Source: Ectobacillus sp042610425
GTDB lineage: Bacteria; Bacillota; Bacilli; Bacillales; Bacillaceae_G
Length of the DNA stretch: 64,000 bases
Direction of reading: 5' to 3'
NCBI RefSeq assembly: GCF_042610425.1
Contig: NZ_JBGJZM010000001.1
Span: 682,001 to 746,000 of the forward strand
Shown here: one piece after another, positions 61,988 to 64,000 of the stretch
Layout: every line of letters starts with the position of its first letter
How positions within the stretch are numbered: the first letter of the stretch is position 1
The notes under the pieces: generated by a model
Told to the model about the DNA's origin: nothing
Database searches by the model: none
What the model saw: only the letters and a program-made list of their open reading frames with translations
Position numbers and translations under genes: made by a program

Positions 61988-62014
61988 AAGGGGACACTTC
62001 GTGTTCCCTTTTTT
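61988..62014 (+). terminator. Terminator after tsf
   Basis: AAGGGGACAC and GTGTTCCCTT form a 10-bp stem (one G-U) with a TTC loop, followed by TTTT. Confidence 0.85.
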
Positions 62015-62084
62015 AGAATAGAGCTCCAAACAGAAGAAGAGGCGCTGTTTTAGATGGGATCATTCAAGCAAATGGAGGTTCGTT

Positions 62085-62807
62085 ATGAGTCAAGCAAAAT
62101 ACAAACGTGTTGTGTTAAAGCTTAGCGGAGAAGCTTTAGCTGGAGAACGCGGTTTTGGAATAAATCCGTCCGTTATTATGTCTATTGCGAAACAAGTGAA
62201 GGAAATTGTCGAGCTTGATGTCGAAGTGGCAGTTGTGGTTGGAGGCGGAAACATTTGGAGAGGTAAAGTGGGGAGTGAAATGGGTATGGACCGAGCAAGT
62301 GCTGATTACATGGGCATGCTTGCAACGGTTATGAACTCCCTTGCTCTTCAAGATAGCCTTGAAAATATAGGCATTCAAACTCGTGTACAAACGTCTATTG
62401 AAATGCGTCAAGTGGCTGAACCGTACATTAGACGAAAAGCCATTCGTCATTTGGAAAAGAAGCGAGTGGTAATTTTTGCAGCTGGTACAGGGAATCCGTA
62501 TTTTTCCACAGATACGACTGCTGCGCTTCGTGCAGCAGAAATTGAAGCGGATGTTATTTTAATGGCGAAAAACAATGTGGACGGAGTATACAGTGCAGAC
62601 CCAACAATTGATGCATCTGCAACGAAATACGATACGTTAACGTATTTAGACGTTTTAAAAGAAGGACTTGCTGTAATGGATTCTACTGCTTCCTCTTTAT
62701 GCATGGATAATGATATTCCTTTAATCGTATTCTCGGTTATGGAAGAAGGAAACATTAAGCGTACTGTTCTTGGTGAAAATATTGGAACAATTGTTAGGGG
62801 GAAATAA
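62085..62807 (+). CDS. pyrH: Uridylate kinase
   Basis: PyrH phosphorylates UMP to UDP and is regulated by GTP and UTP in bacteria. The 240-residue amino-acid-kinase-fold protein has KLSGEALAGERGFG, VGGGNIWRG, and FAAGTGNPYFSTDTTAALRA. AATGGAGG precedes the ATG. Its stop overlaps the region before frr, so the two are cotranscribed. Confidence 0.97.
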   Translation: MSQAKYKRVVLKLSGEALAGERGFGINPSVIMSIAKQVKEIVELDVEVAVVVGGGNIWRGKVGSEMGMDRASADYMGMLATVMNSLALQDSLENIGIQTRVQTSIEMRQVAEPYIRRKAIRHLEKKRVVIFAAGTGNPYFSTDTTAALRAAEIEADVILMAKNNVDGVYSADPTIDASATKYDTLTYLDVLKEGLAVMDSTASSLCMDNDIPLIVFSVMEEGNIKRTVLGENIGTIVRGK

Positions 62808-62809
62808 TG

Positions 62810-63367
62810 ATGGCACAACAAATCATTAACGCTGCAAAAGAAAAAATGAACAAAGCGATTTCTTCTTATTCACGTGAATTAGGTACTGTTCGTGCTGGAC
62901 GTGCGAGTAGCTCATTGCTTGAAAATGTAACAGTTGACTACTATGGTGCACCAACACCTATTATTCAATTAGCAAATATTACAGTGCCTGAAGCACGGTT
63001 ACTTGTTATTCAACCTTATGATAAGTCTATAATGGGCGATATTGAAAAGGCGATTTTAAAGTCTGATTTAGGTTTAAATCCTTCAAATGATGGCACAATT
63101 ATTCGTATTTCGTTTCCTGCTTTAACTGAAGAACGTCGTCGTGAACTTGTAAAGGTTGTCAAAAAATATGCTGAAGAAGCAAAAGTGGCTGTGCGTAATG
63201 TACGCAGAGATGCAAACGATGACATGAAAAAGCTTGAAAAAAATGGTGAAATAACCGAAGATGAATTAAGAGGTCATACAGATACGATCCAAAAAGAAAC
63301 GGATAAGCATATTGCAAAAATCGATGAGATCTCAAAGAACAAAGAAAAAGAAATCCTTGAAGTTTAA
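62810..63367 (+). CDS. frr: Ribosome recycling factor
   Basis: RRF splits post-termination ribosomes with EF-G. The 185-residue protein has ELGTVRAGRASSSLLENV, YYGAPTPI and NVRRDANDDMKKLEK. Two ATGs are adjacent; the second (62810) has 7-base spacing from AGGGGGA and gives the recalled family length. The first overlaps the pyrH stop. Confidence 0.96.
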   Translation: MAQQIINAAKEKMNKAISSYSRELGTVRAGRASSSLLENVTVDYYGAPTPIIQLANITVPEARLLVIQPYDKSIMGDIEKAILKSDLGLNPSNDGTIIRISFPALTEERRRELVKVVKKYAEEAKVAVRNVRRDANDDMKKLEKNGEITEDELRGHTDTIQKETDKHIAKIDEISKNKEKEILEV

Positions 63368-63381
63368 TGCGATGGACGCAC

Positions 63382-63407
63382 GGCCCTCTGTGTAAGGGGG
63401 CCTTTTT
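63382..63407 (+). terminator. Terminator after frr
   Basis: GGCCCTC and GGGGGCC form a GC-rich stem, followed by TTTTT. Confidence 0.75.
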
Positions 63408-63448
63408 ACACTTTTAAGGAATACCTGTGCTCGTGGAGGGTTTCAAAC

Positions 63449-64000
63449 ATGTTGAAGAAGTTATTCTTTCGAAAACAAAAGTCTGCATCGTTTGACCGGC
63501 TTGTACAAGAGGCTAAAAAGGGCTATATTCCCAAACATATCGCGATTATAATGGATGGAAATGGCCGATGGGCTAAACAACGAGCCTTGCCTCGTATAGC
63601 CGGACATCATGAGGGAATGAAAGTTGTTCGCAAAATTACAAAATTTGCGAGTGAAATCGGTGTAAACGTGTTAACGTTGTATGCATTTTCAACGGAAAAC
63701 TGGAAGAGACCGAAGCAGGAAGTTGAATTTATTATGAAGCTTCCCCAAGAATTTTTAGGTGCATTCTTGCCTGAACTTGTGGAAGAAAATGTTCAAGTTC
63801 GTGTGATGGGGAAACGTGATAGACTACCTGAACATACACGTAAGGCAGTTGAAAATGCAATAGAAGCAACGAAACAGAATACGGGCTTAATACTAAACTT
63901 TGCTTTGAACTACGGAAGCCGCGATGAAATGGTTTACGGTATACAAGAATTGGTTAGAGATAGTATTGAGGGAAAAGTAAACGTCGACGATATTACAGAA
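63449..64000 (+). CDS. uppS: Undecaprenyl diphosphate synthase, N-terminal part
   Basis: UppS makes the C55 lipid carrier for cell-wall synthesis. The frame starts at ATG 63449, 8 bases after GTGGAGGG, and is still open at the window end, so 184 codons are seen of about 255. It has the signature IAIIMDGNGRWAKQR with catalytic Asp, FSTENWKRP and NFALNYGSRDE. The position after frr is normal for Bacillus. Confidence 0.96.
   Translation, partial: MLKKLFFRKQKSASFDRLVQEAKKGYIPKHIAIIMDGNGRWAKQRALPRIAGHHEGMKVVRKITKFASEIGVNVLTLYAFSTENWKRPKQEVEFIMKLPQEFLGAFLPELVEENVQVRVMGKRDRLPEHTRKAVENAIEATKQNTGLILNFALNYGSRDEMVYGIQELVRDSIEGKVNVDDITE

Overview
The window reads as a low-GC Bacillus chromosome segment. 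Gene order follows the conserved Bacillus block from rqcH (yloA) to uppS: rqcH-yloB-yloC-remA-gmk-rpoZ-coaBC-priA-def-fmt-rsmB-rlmN-prpC-prkC-rsgA-rpe-thiN-spoVM-rpmB-yloU-fakA-recG-fapR-plsX-fabD-fabG-acpP-rnc-smc-ftsY-ylxM-ffh-rpsP-rimM-trmD-rplS-lepB-rbgA-rnhB, then sucCD-dprA-topA-trmFO-xerC-hslVU-codY and rpsB-tsf-pyrH-frr-uppS. SpoVM shows an endospore former. Compared with sequences recalled from memory, the proteins look closest to the Bacillus cereus group but diverged from B. cereus/anthracis, so a relative of that group is likely. No database search was possible.

Layout: 1-5 kb holds the end of an Orn/Lys/Arg decarboxylase gene, convergent with rqcH, then the calcium ATPase yloB. 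5-20 kb is a dense forward run for nucleotide and CoA synthesis, replication restart, start-methionine formylation and deformylation, rRNA methylation, and the PrpC/PrkC phosphatase-kinase pair. 20-25 kb has divergent rpmB, the fatty acid kinase fakA and recG. 25-29 kb is the FapR-controlled fatty acid operon with a recognisable FapR operator. 29-40 kb covers RNase III, SMC, the SRP pathway and ribosome/tRNA maturation.

The main accessory region is 41.0-48.8 kb, between rnhB and sucC. It encodes an ACAD10/11-type acyl-CoA dehydrogenase, a TetR regulator, an aminoglycoside-phosphotransferase-fold kinase, a ComB-type phosphatase, a wrecked FadE-type dehydrogenase, an acyl-CoA ligase, a 3-hydroxyacyl-CoA dehydrogenase and an SDR. 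The kinase + ACAD + SDR + ligase set resembles the levulinate/4-hydroxyacid (lva) pathway of Pseudomonas putida, so I propose a Bacillus 4-hydroxyacyl-CoA catabolic operon.

A second theme is gene decay by internal deletion that leaves both gene ends. The sdaAB-sdaAA pair is collapsed into one 104-codon frame, khpA is broken, the FadE-type gene is broken, and a tnpB is reduced to a fragment. The codY-rpsB spacer holds a repeat/palindrome element that shares a module with the fabG-acpP spacer. rnc lies between two long hairpins without U-tracts. No rRNA, tRNA or CRISPR array was seen.
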